From positions 1 through 10,471 of the forward strand of contig JAAZEI010000274.1 of assembly GCA_012512355.1 (NCBI GenBank): 10,471 nt of DNA, written 5' to 3'. Source of the DNA: Clostridiales bacterium (GTDB lineage: Bacteria > Bacillota > Clostridia > Christensenellales > Aristaeellaceae). The position numbers and the translations under genes are program-made. Below are positions 1 to 6,448 of the stretch, piece by piece. The notes under the pieces were generated by a model, which saw nothing but the letters and a program-made list of their open reading frames with translations, did no database searches and was not told where the DNA came from. How positions within the stretch are numbered: position 1 is the first letter of the stretch; each line of letters opens with the position of its first letter.

Positions 1-1317
1 ATCGACCGTGCGCACTTCAAAACGGAATTTACCTGCCTGGGAGATATTGAATTCTCTTGTGAAAACGGTGCTTTGTCCTGGCTCCAGTACATCAACTGAG
101 GCAATGCGCTGGCCGCCATGGTATAGGTTGACAGGCTTGGCCTGTGTGTTGCTGTCGTTGGTCACTTTGACGCTCATGCGGACAAAGCCGGGCAGCTCCT
201 CAACATTTTCTCTGTCGGCGGTCAGCTGCGCATTAAGCTGCATGATCTGACCTTCCTTGTAGGCGGAGACTTTGACTTCGTTGGTGGTAACTTTTTGGGT
301 AACGCCTGTATTATCTGTCAGGTCGATGTTAAAACGAAAATCAGTGGGCACCATCATCGTGATTTCTTTGGTTTGAACAAGGGTCTGACCCGCAGGCAGG
401 CTGAGGTTTGTGAAGACCTCTCCCAGCCTTGCGTCAACAACTTTGATGTTTGTATAGTCTATATTGCCATTATTTATCATGGTAAGGGTCAGGATAACCT
501 TTTCACCGATGGTGACAGAATCATGGTTGACACTCAGATCTGCTGAAAAACCGGGTTTGGCTACCGGAATTTGGACGGTGTCGATGGTCTGGCGAAGCTG
601 GGTTTTAGCACCGTCGCGATAATAAGTGATTACAGCAGAGCTCTCGACCCCTGTGCTGGCTATACTTTTTTCAAACTTAAGCGTATAGCTGGCGCCCGGC
701 TCCAGCGCTTTGACTGTTTGTGCCCGCGTTGAGATGAGGCTGTTTTCTTTTACGCTGATGTTGGTTAATTTTACTGTACCATTGTTGACCAAGTCATAAG
801 TGACAGTAACGGTACTGTTAGAACGGACTATTTCAGGAGAAATGGTCCGGCTCACTGATAGCTCTACTTTTTCCCCTTGAAAGGTAACAGGGACTGCTGC
901 GGGAATGCTGACCTGTGCGATGGCGCCTGATGCGTCGGTGGTGTTGAGCCTGAGGCTGAAGCTGACTTTCCCTGCATCAAGATGTTTTTGGCTGACACTC
1001 CATGCGCCTTCCCAAGTGCGGCTTTCGCCTGCCTTGAGCAAGGCCAGAACTCCGCCGTCAAAAGCAGCCGTAACAATCTTGTCATCAGCGTCATACAGCG
1101 TCATGGGGACAGCAATGTCCTGTGAGCCATTATTGGCGACAGTTACCTTGACCGTGACAGGTCCGGGTGCTTTTAATGTAGTGGGTTCAATGCTCAGTTC
1201 AAAACCAATGCTGCTCGCATCTGTCAGTGCCAAAGCACTCATAGTGCAAACGATCACCAAGATGACCACTGTCAGGCTGAGCAGTGTTTTTCTTATATGG
1301 ATATGGGCAGTTTTCAA
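1..1317 (-). CDS. Exported Ig-like (CARDB/DUF11-like) repeat protein, N-terminal part, cut by left edge
   Basis: An uninterrupted minus-strand frame of 439 codons starts at TTG 1317 and continues past the window edge, so the C-terminus is missing. The start is supported by a very strong AAGGAGGGG ribosome site at 1324-1332, 7 bases upstream. Residues 1-30 form a signal peptide: basic start (HIHIRK), hydrophobic core 11-29, and an ALA cleavage site at 28-30. There is no lipobox. The mature part is built of about four beta-rich modules (roughly 36-145, 149-252, 257-352, 357-439), each with an NNG or ND turn (62-64, 178-180, 282-284, 387-388) followed about 30 to 35 residues later by a (L/E)xxGxS/T turn such as LEPGAS and LEPGQS. 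This pattern resembles CARDB/DUF11-type extracellular Ig-like domains. The protein probably sits at or outside the envelope, as an adhesin, scaffold or part of a larger surface protein. Anchor and ligand are unknown. Export is well supported; function is not. Confidence 0.82.
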   Translation of the reverse strand, partial: MKTAHIHIRKTLLSLTVVILVIVCTMSALALTDASSIGFELSIEPTTLKAPGPVTVKVTVANNGSQDIAVPMTLYDADDKIVTAAFDGGVLALLKAGESRTWEGAWSVSQKHLDAGKVSFSLRLNTTDASGAIAQVSIPAAVPVTFQGEKVELSVSRTISPEIVRSNSTVTVTYDLVNNGTVKLTNISVKENSLISTRAQTVKALEPGASYTLKFEKSIASTGVESSAVITYYRDGAKTQLRQTIDTVQIPVAKPGFSADLSVNHDSVTIGEKVILTLTMINNGNIDYTNIKVVDARLGEVFTNLSLPAGQTLVQTKEITMMVPTDFRFNIDLTDNTGVTQKVTTNEVKVSAYKEGQIMQLNAQLTADRENVEELPGFVRMSVKVTNDSNTQAKPVNLYHGGQRIASVDVLEPGQSTVFTREFNISQAGKFRFEVRTVD

Positions 1318-1379
1318 GCCCGTCCCCTCCTTCCGGCGCGTACGGCGCTTCGGACGATATTCCAAGTTTATACTCTGAT

Positions 1380-1408
1380 ATTTTATGGTAAATCATAGGA
1401 ACTGTCAA
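1380..1408 (-). promoter_or_regulatory. Sigma-A-like promoter for the Ig-like repeat gene
   Basis: Read on the minus strand, a perfect TTGACA -35 box (1408-1403) is separated by exactly 17 bases from a TAAAAT -10 box (1385-1380). An AT-rich stretch upstream of the -35 could act as an UP element. The start of transcription would fall near 1373, giving a leader of about 55 bases before the TTG start at 1317. The leader carries a GC-rich stretch with near-palindromic GCGC segments (about 1333-1353) just upstream of the ribosome site. Spacing and box match are close to consensus; no transcript data are available. Confidence 0.75.
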
Positions 1409-1466
1409 GTAAATCTCCCTATAATATTACGGTTATGAATCAAATTTGTAACATTTTTGCGAAATC

Positions 1467-1488
1467 AAAGAGGTTCAGCCTCTTTTTT
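1467..1488 (+). terminator. Terminator-like hairpin in divergent intergenic region
   Basis: AAAGAGG (1467-1473) pairs perfectly with CCTCTTT (1479-1485) around the 5-base loop TTCAG, and the 3' arm runs into six T residues (1483-1488). This has the shape of a rho-independent terminator for rightward transcription. It lies between the leftward promoter of the Ig-like gene and the extended -10 box of the PBP gene, where no rightward gene precedes it. It may stop a short rightward RNA, insulate the PBP promoter, or act as an attenuator of a longer PBP leader. Confidence 0.5.
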
Positions 1489-1510
1489 GCTACATGACAT
1501 ACAGCAGGTA

Positions 1511-1519
1511 TGATATAAT
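1511..1519 (+). promoter_or_regulatory. Extended -10 promoter for the PBP gene
   Basis: A consensus TATAAT (1514-1519) is preceded directly by TGA, giving a TGn extended -10 element. No good -35 box is present at 17 bases upstream (TACATG at 1491-1496 is weak), which is acceptable for extended -10 promoters. Transcription would begin near 1526, leaving a leader of about 40 bases before the preferred TTG start at 1567. Confidence 0.65.
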
Positions 1520-1555
1520 AACTCTGTAATTGAGCACTTTTTAGTTACTTGGAAT

Positions 1556-1560
1556 GGAGA
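1556..1560 (+). promoter_or_regulatory. Ribosome binding site that sets the PBP start
   Basis: GGAGA at 1556-1560 lies 6 bases before TTG 1567. The other in-frame TTG at 1549 has no purine-rich site upstream and would place this ribosome site inside the coding region. The start at 1567 is therefore preferred; it shortens the protein by six residues compared with a start at 1549. Confidence 0.7.
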
Positions 1561-1566
1561 AAAATC

Positions 1567-4314
1567 TTGAAGCAAGGTCAGCATCAGCCGGATATTGAGA
1601 TATATGATGATTTTGAGTCGTCTTTAAAGCGAAGCATATTTAAAAAGCGTACCCGCAAACCGAGTTTTGCCCTGTCTGTCATGGTCAATGCTTTGCGCAT
1701 GCTGGTTATTTTCTTTGTGATAGCGGGTTTGGCGGGATTGGGCGCTGTGGTAGGCATCGGCAAAGCTTATGTTGAGACAGCTCCTGTTCTTGACATTCAA
1801 AAGATCGATGAGCAGGCGCAGACCAGCTTTTTTTATGATGCGCAGGGGAAACTTATCGCCGACTATAAGGGCACTGAAAATCGCGTCATGGTGTCTATCG
1901 CAGCCATGCCCGAACGTTTGCGCTATGCCTTTGTGGCGGTGGAAGATGCCCGGTTTTTTTCCCACCACGGGGTAGATTTTAAGCGTATCGTGGGAGCCCT
2001 GGTCACCAACTTCCTGTCGGGCTCTCAGCAGGGTGGCTCGACAATCACCCAGCAGCTTATCAAAAACACTGTACTGACAAACGAAATGAGCTATAAGCGT
2101 AAAATTCAGGAAGCTTATCTGGCAATGCAGCTTGAGTCAGCGCACAGCAAAGAAGAGGTATTGGAAGCTTACCTCAATACCATCTATCTGGGTGAGAACT
2201 ATTATGGCGTAAAAGTGGCTGCTGCAGGATACTTCGATAAAGAACTCCATGAGCTTACCCTGCGCGAATGCGCCATGCTCGCGGGTATGACCACCAACCC
2301 TTACTATTATAATGCCAGGCGCAACCTCTATCTGCGCACATCAGATGTGACAGACTACCCCGCCATTACCCGCAACCGCACGAATTATGTTCTGCGCATG
2401 ATGTATGAGAATCAGTTTATTACCCATGCTCAGTATATGGAAGCTCTGGAGCCCGCCACGGCCAATGTCTTAAAAGAATCTCCCCAGACGCAGGAGCTTT
2501 ATCCCTATGTGCATTATGTAGAATATGCCATCAAGGATGTCATCAGAGCGCTGCTGGAGCTCAATTCCCTGGAAGACACCGGAGCAAACCGCAACGCCAT
2601 GGAGCGCAAACTGCGCACAGGGGGCTACAAGATTTACCTGGCCCTTGATACCCAGATGCAGACAGCACTCGAAGAGAGCCTATATAATTATAAGGACTAT
2701 CCGGCGCTGCGCGATCCTTCTGATAAAACCTACAGGGCGCGTAACAGCGACGGTACTTATGAAGAAATACAGCAGCCACAGGCCGCTGCCGCCATTATTG
2801 ATTACCGCACAGGGGAGCTCAAAGCCATTGTCGGAAGCCGGACACCGCCAACCCAGCGCCTGACGCTCAACCGCGCAACGGATATGAACATGCCTGTAGG
2901 TTCAGCGATTAAGCCTATTTCAGTGTTCGCCCCTGCCATGGAGATGGGCGCAAGCCCCGCGTCCGTGGTTTACAACATGCCCCTTCCCATTGCAGGGTGG
3001 CGTGGGAGCGACGGCAAGGATACCTGGCCCAAGAATTACGGCGGCTCTAATTACAGGGGACCGGAGACCCTGCGGACCGCTTTGGTCAAATCAGACAATA
3101 CGGCCACTGCACAAGCCCTGATGAACTATGTGGGTGTAGACAGATCCGCAGATTTCCTGCTGCGTCTTGGTGTGGCGCAAAAGCATATTGACAAAACTCC
3201 CTTTGGGCTGGCACTTGGCTCCAGCGGCATATCTGTTGTTGAAATGGCAACGGCCATCGGGGTGCTTGGAAACGGCGGCATTTACCAACAGCCCATTAGT
3301 TTTCTTGGCATTGCAGACAGCAATGGCAATGTCATCTATGACGCCCACCAGCATCAGGATCGCCGGCAGGTATTTGCACCATCCACTGCCTGGATGACTG
3401 TTGATATGATGAAGGAAGCCGTTCAAAAAGGGACCGGGACATCCGCTAAATTATCAGGACAGACTGTTGCCGGAAAGACCGGAACAAACTCTGAGCAGCG
3501 TGGTGTTTTTTTCAACGGCATGACCGGGTGGTACAGCGCCGCGGTATGGATAGGGCATGACAACTATAAACCGCTGTCATCAAAAACAACCGGCGGAAAC
3601 AGTGCCGCAAAGCTATGGAAGAGTTTTATGGAAACCATTCACAAGCAAAAGGGTTTGACTGACCGTGATATTTTGGGCGGCAATCCCTCGGAGTATGGGC
3701 TTGTCAGGGCAACCACCTGTCTTGTGTCCGGACAGCTGGCGACAGATGCCTGTAAGAATGATGCTATGAATTATGGTACAGTCACTGATTACTGGGCACA
3801 GGGGACCGCACCTACTATTTCTTGTCAGATGCACCAGGTCATGACAGTTTGCACCGATTCGGGCATGTTGGCAGGGCCATATTGTCCTCCGGCCCGCCTG
3901 GCGCAGCGAGGTGTGGTGGTTCTGCCTCAAGGGCACCCGCTTTCATATTTCCTCAATACCCAGTATCAAAATGTCTTGGCGGATTATTTGGGCAGATCAG
4001 TGACAGGCGGACTTGAACAGACCTGTACTCTGCACAATGAATATTCCCAGGAAATCATCCCACCCGCGGAAGACTATTACCCTGATGACGGTTATTATAA
4101 CGATTACCAACCCAATCTATCAGCTGATGCGCAGGCGCTTTCTATGGCTGCTTCAGCGCAGCTGGCTGGTTTATCAGCGGAACACCCCTCTTACTATGAA
4201 CTGCAAAATGCCATCAGTGAATTAAATAATATCCTCAGCAGCAATCCAAACAGCCCCGATATTATCAATGCAATGATCAGGCTTACCCAGGCGATGGCTT
4301 CGGCAACGTATTGA
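1567..4314 (+). CDS. Penicillin-binding protein 1A-type bifunctional peptidoglycan synthase
   Basis: Class A PBP that polymerises lipid II into glycan strands and cross-links the stem peptides outside the cytoplasmic membrane. Numbering from TTG 1567 gives 915 residues. A basic cytoplasmic start is followed by one membrane segment at about 43-66. The glycosyltransferase domain (GT51, about 95-260) shows EDARFFSHHG with the catalytic Glu at 126, GGSTITQQ at 156-163, RKIQEAY, and the YLNTIYLG motif. The transpeptidase domain (about 400-690) shows SAIK (nucleophile Ser 446, Lys 449), SDN (509-511) and KTGT (637-640). All catalytic motifs are intact, so the enzyme should be active. After the KTG domain comes a tail with six cysteines (about 718, 729, 753, 762, 773, 820), then a Tyr/Pro/Asp-rich linker (about 830-850) and a helical, Ala/Asn/Ser-rich end. 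The length is within the range for clostridial PBP1A. It appears monocistronic, with its own promoter and a strong terminator. The symbol (ponA or pbpA type) is not assigned because the organism is unknown. Confidence 0.95.
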   Translation: MKQGQHQPDIEIYDDFESSLKRSIFKKRTRKPSFALSVMVNALRMLVIFFVIAGLAGLGAVVGIGKAYVETAPVLDIQKIDEQAQTSFFYDAQGKLIADYKGTENRVMVSIAAMPERLRYAFVAVEDARFFSHHGVDFKRIVGALVTNFLSGSQQGGSTITQQLIKNTVLTNEMSYKRKIQEAYLAMQLESAHSKEEVLEAYLNTIYLGENYYGVKVAAAGYFDKELHELTLRECAMLAGMTTNPYYYNARRNLYLRTSDVTDYPAITRNRTNYVLRMMYENQFITHAQYMEALEPATANVLKESPQTQELYPYVHYVEYAIKDVIRALLELNSLEDTGANRNAMERKLRTGGYKIYLALDTQMQTALEESLYNYKDYPALRDPSDKTYRARNSDGTYEEIQQPQAAAAIIDYRTGELKAIVGSRTPPTQRLTLNRATDMNMPVGSAIKPISVFAPAMEMGASPASVVYNMPLPIAGWRGSDGKDTWPKNYGGSNYRGPETLRTALVKSDNTATAQALMNYVGVDRSADFLLRLGVAQKHIDKTPFGLALGSSGISVVEMATAIGVLGNGGIYQQPISFLGIADSNGNVIYDAHQHQDRRQVFAPSTAWMTVDMMKEAVQKGTGTSAKLSGQTVAGKTGTNSEQRGVFFNGMTGWYSAAVWIGHDNYKPLSSKTTGGNSAAKLWKSFMETIHKQKGLTDRDILGGNPSEYGLVRATTCLVSGQLATDACKNDAMNYGTVTDYWAQGTAPTISCQMHQVMTVCTDSGMLAGPYCPPARLAQRGVVVLPQGHPLSYFLNTQYQNVLADYLGRSVTGGLEQTCTLHNEYSQEIIPPAEDYYPDDGYYNDYQPNLSADAQALSMAASAQLAGLSAEHPSYYELQNAISELNNILSSNPNSPDIINAMIRLTQAMASATY

Positions 4315-4340
4315 GAGGATAGTCAGTTTCCTTATGATCA

Positions 4341-4372
4341 TAAAATCCCACCGGCTTGCCGGTGGGATTTTA
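4341..4372. terminator. Strong hairpin terminator between convergent PBP and ferritin genes
   Basis: A perfect 15-base inverted repeat (4341-4355 and 4358-4372) with a core of CCCACCGGC pairing with GCCGGTGGG and flanking A and T tracts. It begins 26 bases after the PBP stop and lies 39 bases past the ferritin stop, between convergent genes. The A tract on one side and T tract on the other fit a bidirectional intrinsic terminator serving both. Confidence 0.88.
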
Positions 4373-4411
4373 AGGTGCCAAAAACCGCAATTGTTAGTCC
4401 ATTGATGTCTT

Positions 4412-4924
4412 TTAGCTGACGGTCAGTGAAGGCGCTACATAGACCCTGGAGGCTAATTCTCTATCAAGCATATACAGCCCCCTGCTGTCCTCGCCAAGCA
4501 AATTAACATTATCGATTAATTCATGGAAATTCGCTTCTTCTTCGCCTTGCTCTTTTACAAACCAGTCCAGGAATTCTTTGGTGCGGTAATCCTTTTCGCG
4601 CAGCGCAACCTCATAAATGTCATTGATGGAGGCTGTGATGAATTCCTCATGCGCCAAGCTTGCCTCCAATATTTCCATAACGGTGGAAACTGTGGTTTCG
4701 GGCTTTTCTATGGCATTAAGTGTTGCTTTTTGATTGTTGTGATGCAGGTATTCATAAAATAGCAGCGCGTGGTCTCGCTCCTCCTGAACTTGAATCATAA
4801 ACCAATGCGCAAAGCCCTTTAAGCCTTTGTCTTCTAAAATATTATGGAATTCCAGGTAAAGATAGGCGGAAAATAGTTCCTTGTTGATTTGCTGGCTCAG
4901 CATTTCTGAGATGACCGTTTTCAT
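4412..4924 (-). CDS. Ferritin, FtnA-type bacterial iron-storage protein
   Basis: Cytoplasmic non-haem ferritin that oxidises Fe(II) at a ferroxidase centre and stores it as a mineral in a 24-subunit cage. It has 170 residues, the usual length for the FtnA family. The ferroxidase ligands expected from E. coli FtnA are visible: Glu16 (INKELFSAY), Glu48/Glu49 and His52 (QEERDH), Glu93 (AHEEF), and Glu125, Gln126 and Glu129 (KEQGEEE). The four-helix pattern is complete, and the C-terminal extension after the GEDSRGLYMLDRE segment is typical. No haem-binding Met of bacterioferritin is evident, and the family pattern is not that of Dps. The ATG start has AAGGAG at 4934-4939, 9 bases upstream. It lies 95 bases downstream of alaX on the same strand and may be co-transcribed with it or have its own promoter. 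No clear promoter or iron operator was seen in the gap. The iron importer operon 1.5 kb away gives a possible functional link. Confidence 0.95.
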   Translation of the reverse strand: MKTVISEMLSQQINKELFSAYLYLEFHNILEDKGLKGFAHWFMIQVQEERDHALLFYEYLHHNNQKATLNAIEKPETTVSTVMEILEASLAHEEFITASINDIYEVALREKDYRTKEFLDWFVKEQGEEEANFHELIDNVNLLGEDSRGLYMLDRELASRVYVAPSLTVS

Positions 4925-4952
4925 ATAGTCTCGCTCCTTCTAATAACCAAAT

Positions 4953-4967
4953 AAGGGATTAACCCTT
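4953..4967. repeat. Short inverted repeat in the alaX-ferritin gap
   Basis: AAGGG and CCCTT arms surround a 5-base ATTAA centre, and imperfect AT-rich pairing can extend them outward. Read on the minus strand it sits about 50 bases after the alaX stop and about 29 bases before the ferritin ATG. It could be a weak terminator of alaX (the following T-rich stretch is interrupted by G residues) or a protein-binding site upstream of the ferritin gene. Neither role can be decided from sequence. Confidence 0.35.
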
Positions 4968-5019
4968 TTATTGATGTTACCCTTCATTTGCTGGCACCAA
5001 ACAGAGGATATTGCCTTCC

Positions 5020-6213
5020 TTAATGACGATGATTGAGAAGATAGCTTTTCGCCATCTGCAATATATTCACGTCTTTTGAACTGCCTTGGGCAAAATCTGC
5101 ACGCCCTCCTCCTTTGGCGCCGCAATCACGCATCAATGCGGTCATATCTTCATCAAGTTCCTTTGACCTGGCAAAAAGCAGACGCAGTCCTTTTTCCTTT
5201 TGCAAAGAGCCCAGCAAGGCGATGACCCTTTTTTCGGATATCAATAGACTGGCGATGTCTTTAAGCTCAGTTTCTTGCGAAAGCTGCGCCTTGACCAGTT
5301 TTGTTCCGTCATTCAAGGTGATGGCTTTATCCAGCAAAGACTTCGCCTTCAAATGCACCTGTTCCTGGCGCAGGTGTTTTATTTCTTCTCTCAGCTGGGC
5401 TTGCTGATCCAGCAGACTGCTGACGCCCTGGGCAATCTCCTGCATGGGAACAGAAAGGGCTGTACTAATCATATTTGCTGACTGCATCAATGTCTGGTAA
5501 TTACGCAATGCGCGCTCGCCGCAAAGAAAAGAGAGCCGCAGTTTGCCGCGAACAGGTGCCGTACCCAAAATCTTGATCAGGCCGATTTCACCCGTGTTGT
5601 CAGGATGCGTACCACCGCAGGCAACCATTTCAAAGTCTCCTGCAGCGACAATACGAATATTCTTATGTGTCGTCGGGTCTTTGCGAAGCGGTAAAGTATT
5701 CAACTCCTGCTGTGTTGGAAACCAGGCTCTCATAGGGACTGCCTGCTGGATGCGGCTGTTGGCCAGTTTCTCAAGTTCCAGGCATTCTTCAGCTTCAAGC
5801 CGCGTGCGGCCATCCGGCATCGTTACATCGATGGTAGATAACTCATTGCCTATATGCAGACCATGAGTGAAGCCTCTAAACAAATCCCAAAGTGACCCTG
5901 CAAGAATGTGCTCTCCGCCATGCTGCTGCATATGATCAAAGCGCCGCTGCCAGTCAATCTCGCCGTGTACCTTGGTACCAACAGAGAGAGGCTGATCAAT
6001 TCTGTGCCAGATCTCTCCTAAATCATCGCAGAACACATCAACTACTATTGACCTGCTGATGCTGCCCCTATCGTGTGGCTGTCCCCCTGATGTAGGATAA
6101 AATGCGCTTTGGTCAAGGCTTATTTCATATCCATTATGAGTTTCTATGCAGGCTGTCACCACAGCTTCAAATTGGGTCAGGTAAGAATCGTCATAATAAA
6201 GTCTGTTTGTCAT
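5020..6213 (-). CDS. alaX: Alanyl-tRNA editing protein, long AlaX type with DHHA1 tail
   Basis: Stand-alone trans-editing enzyme predicted to hydrolyse Ser-tRNA(Ala) (and possibly Gly-tRNA(Ala)), protecting translation from AlaRS mischarging in the cytoplasm. It has 397 residues. The N-terminal beta-barrel carries the FYPTSGGQPHDRG signature (38-50). The zinc/editing site is intact: HxxxH at 98-102 (HGGEH) and CxxxH at 199-203 (CGGTH). A charged helical, probably coiled-coil segment (about 262-298) leads to a DHHA1-like domain (about 300-397) with the GGGRADFAQG motif (368-377), as in the C-terminal part of alanyl-tRNA synthetase. The class II catalytic and anticodon-recognition parts of AlaRS are absent, so this is not a truncated alaS: it has its own start, with AAGGAG at 6222-6227 located 8 bases from the ATG. 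Ferritin lies downstream on the same strand. The gene is divergent from the ABC importer operon. Confidence 0.93.
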   Translation of the reverse strand: MTNRLYYDDSYLTQFEAVVTACIETHNGYEISLDQSAFYPTSGGQPHDRGSISRSIVVDVFCDDLGEIWHRIDQPLSVGTKVHGEIDWQRRFDHMQQHGGEHILAGSLWDLFRGFTHGLHIGNELSTIDVTMPDGRTRLEAEECLELEKLANSRIQQAVPMRAWFPTQQELNTLPLRKDPTTHKNIRIVAAGDFEMVACGGTHPDNTGEIGLIKILGTAPVRGKLRLSFLCGERALRNYQTLMQSANMISTALSVPMQEIAQGVSSLLDQQAQLREEIKHLRQEQVHLKAKSLLDKAITLNDGTKLVKAQLSQETELKDIASLLISEKRVIALLGSLQKEKGLRLLFARSKELDEDMTALMRDCGAKGGGRADFAQGSSKDVNILQMAKSYLLNHRH

Positions 6214-6233
6214 TGAGATATCTCCTTATAAAG

Positions 6234-6262
6234 AGATTATCATGTCCGGGTATTGCTTACAA
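6234..6262 (-). promoter_or_regulatory. Possible promoter for alaX
   Basis: On the minus strand TTGTAA (6262-6257) is separated by 17 bases from TAATCT (6239-6234), which is preceded by TGA as an extended -10. The predicted transcription start near 6227 would leave only about 14 bases before the ATG and place it at the edge of the ribosome site, which is unusually short. The assignment is therefore tentative. Confidence 0.35.
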
Positions 6263-6375
6263 GCATTGTGAGGCTGAAACCTTTGATAGCATTCTGTCAC
6301 AGCAAAAAAGGATTAGCGATAATATTTGGTTTTGTATTTAATTAAAATTCGCGGGTGATGTTCACTCAAACATAT

Positions 6376-6404
6376 TTTACAATCAAAGCCGGCTATGATA
6401 CAAT
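6376..6404 (+). promoter_or_regulatory. Promoter of the ABC importer operon
   Basis: TTTACA (6376-6381), a 17-base spacer and TACAAT (6399-6404) with a TGA extension directly upstream of the -10. This is a near-consensus sigma-A-type promoter. The start of transcription would be near 6411, giving a leader of about 38 bases to the ATG at 6449. The preceding 6301-6350 stretch is very AT-rich (with the palindrome TTTAATTAAA at 6337-6346) and could be an UP element. No complete Fur or DtxR box was recognised over the promoter. Confidence 0.72.
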
Positions 6405-6448
6405 TCAAGTGAAAAACTATGACAAAATCTGAAAGGGGACCATGAATC

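Noticed and set aside
905..1378. Plus-strand open frame of 157 codons opposite the Ig-like gene
   Set aside because: It is antisense to a longer frame with a signal peptide, strong ribosome site and promoter, and its translation shows no family pattern.
1549..1551. Upstream TTG as the PBP start
   Set aside because: No ribosome site precedes it, while TTG 1567 has GGAGA at a 6-base spacing.
5020..6213. Interpretation as a broken alanyl-tRNA synthetase
   Set aside because: The protein has its own start and ribosome site, an N-terminus typical of AlaX proteins, and no trace of the catalytic domain upstream.
6311..6330. Possible Fur box (GATTAGCGATAATATTTG region)
   Set aside because: Only the left GATAAT half matches; the right half of the inverted repeat is missing, and it lies upstream of the -35 box.
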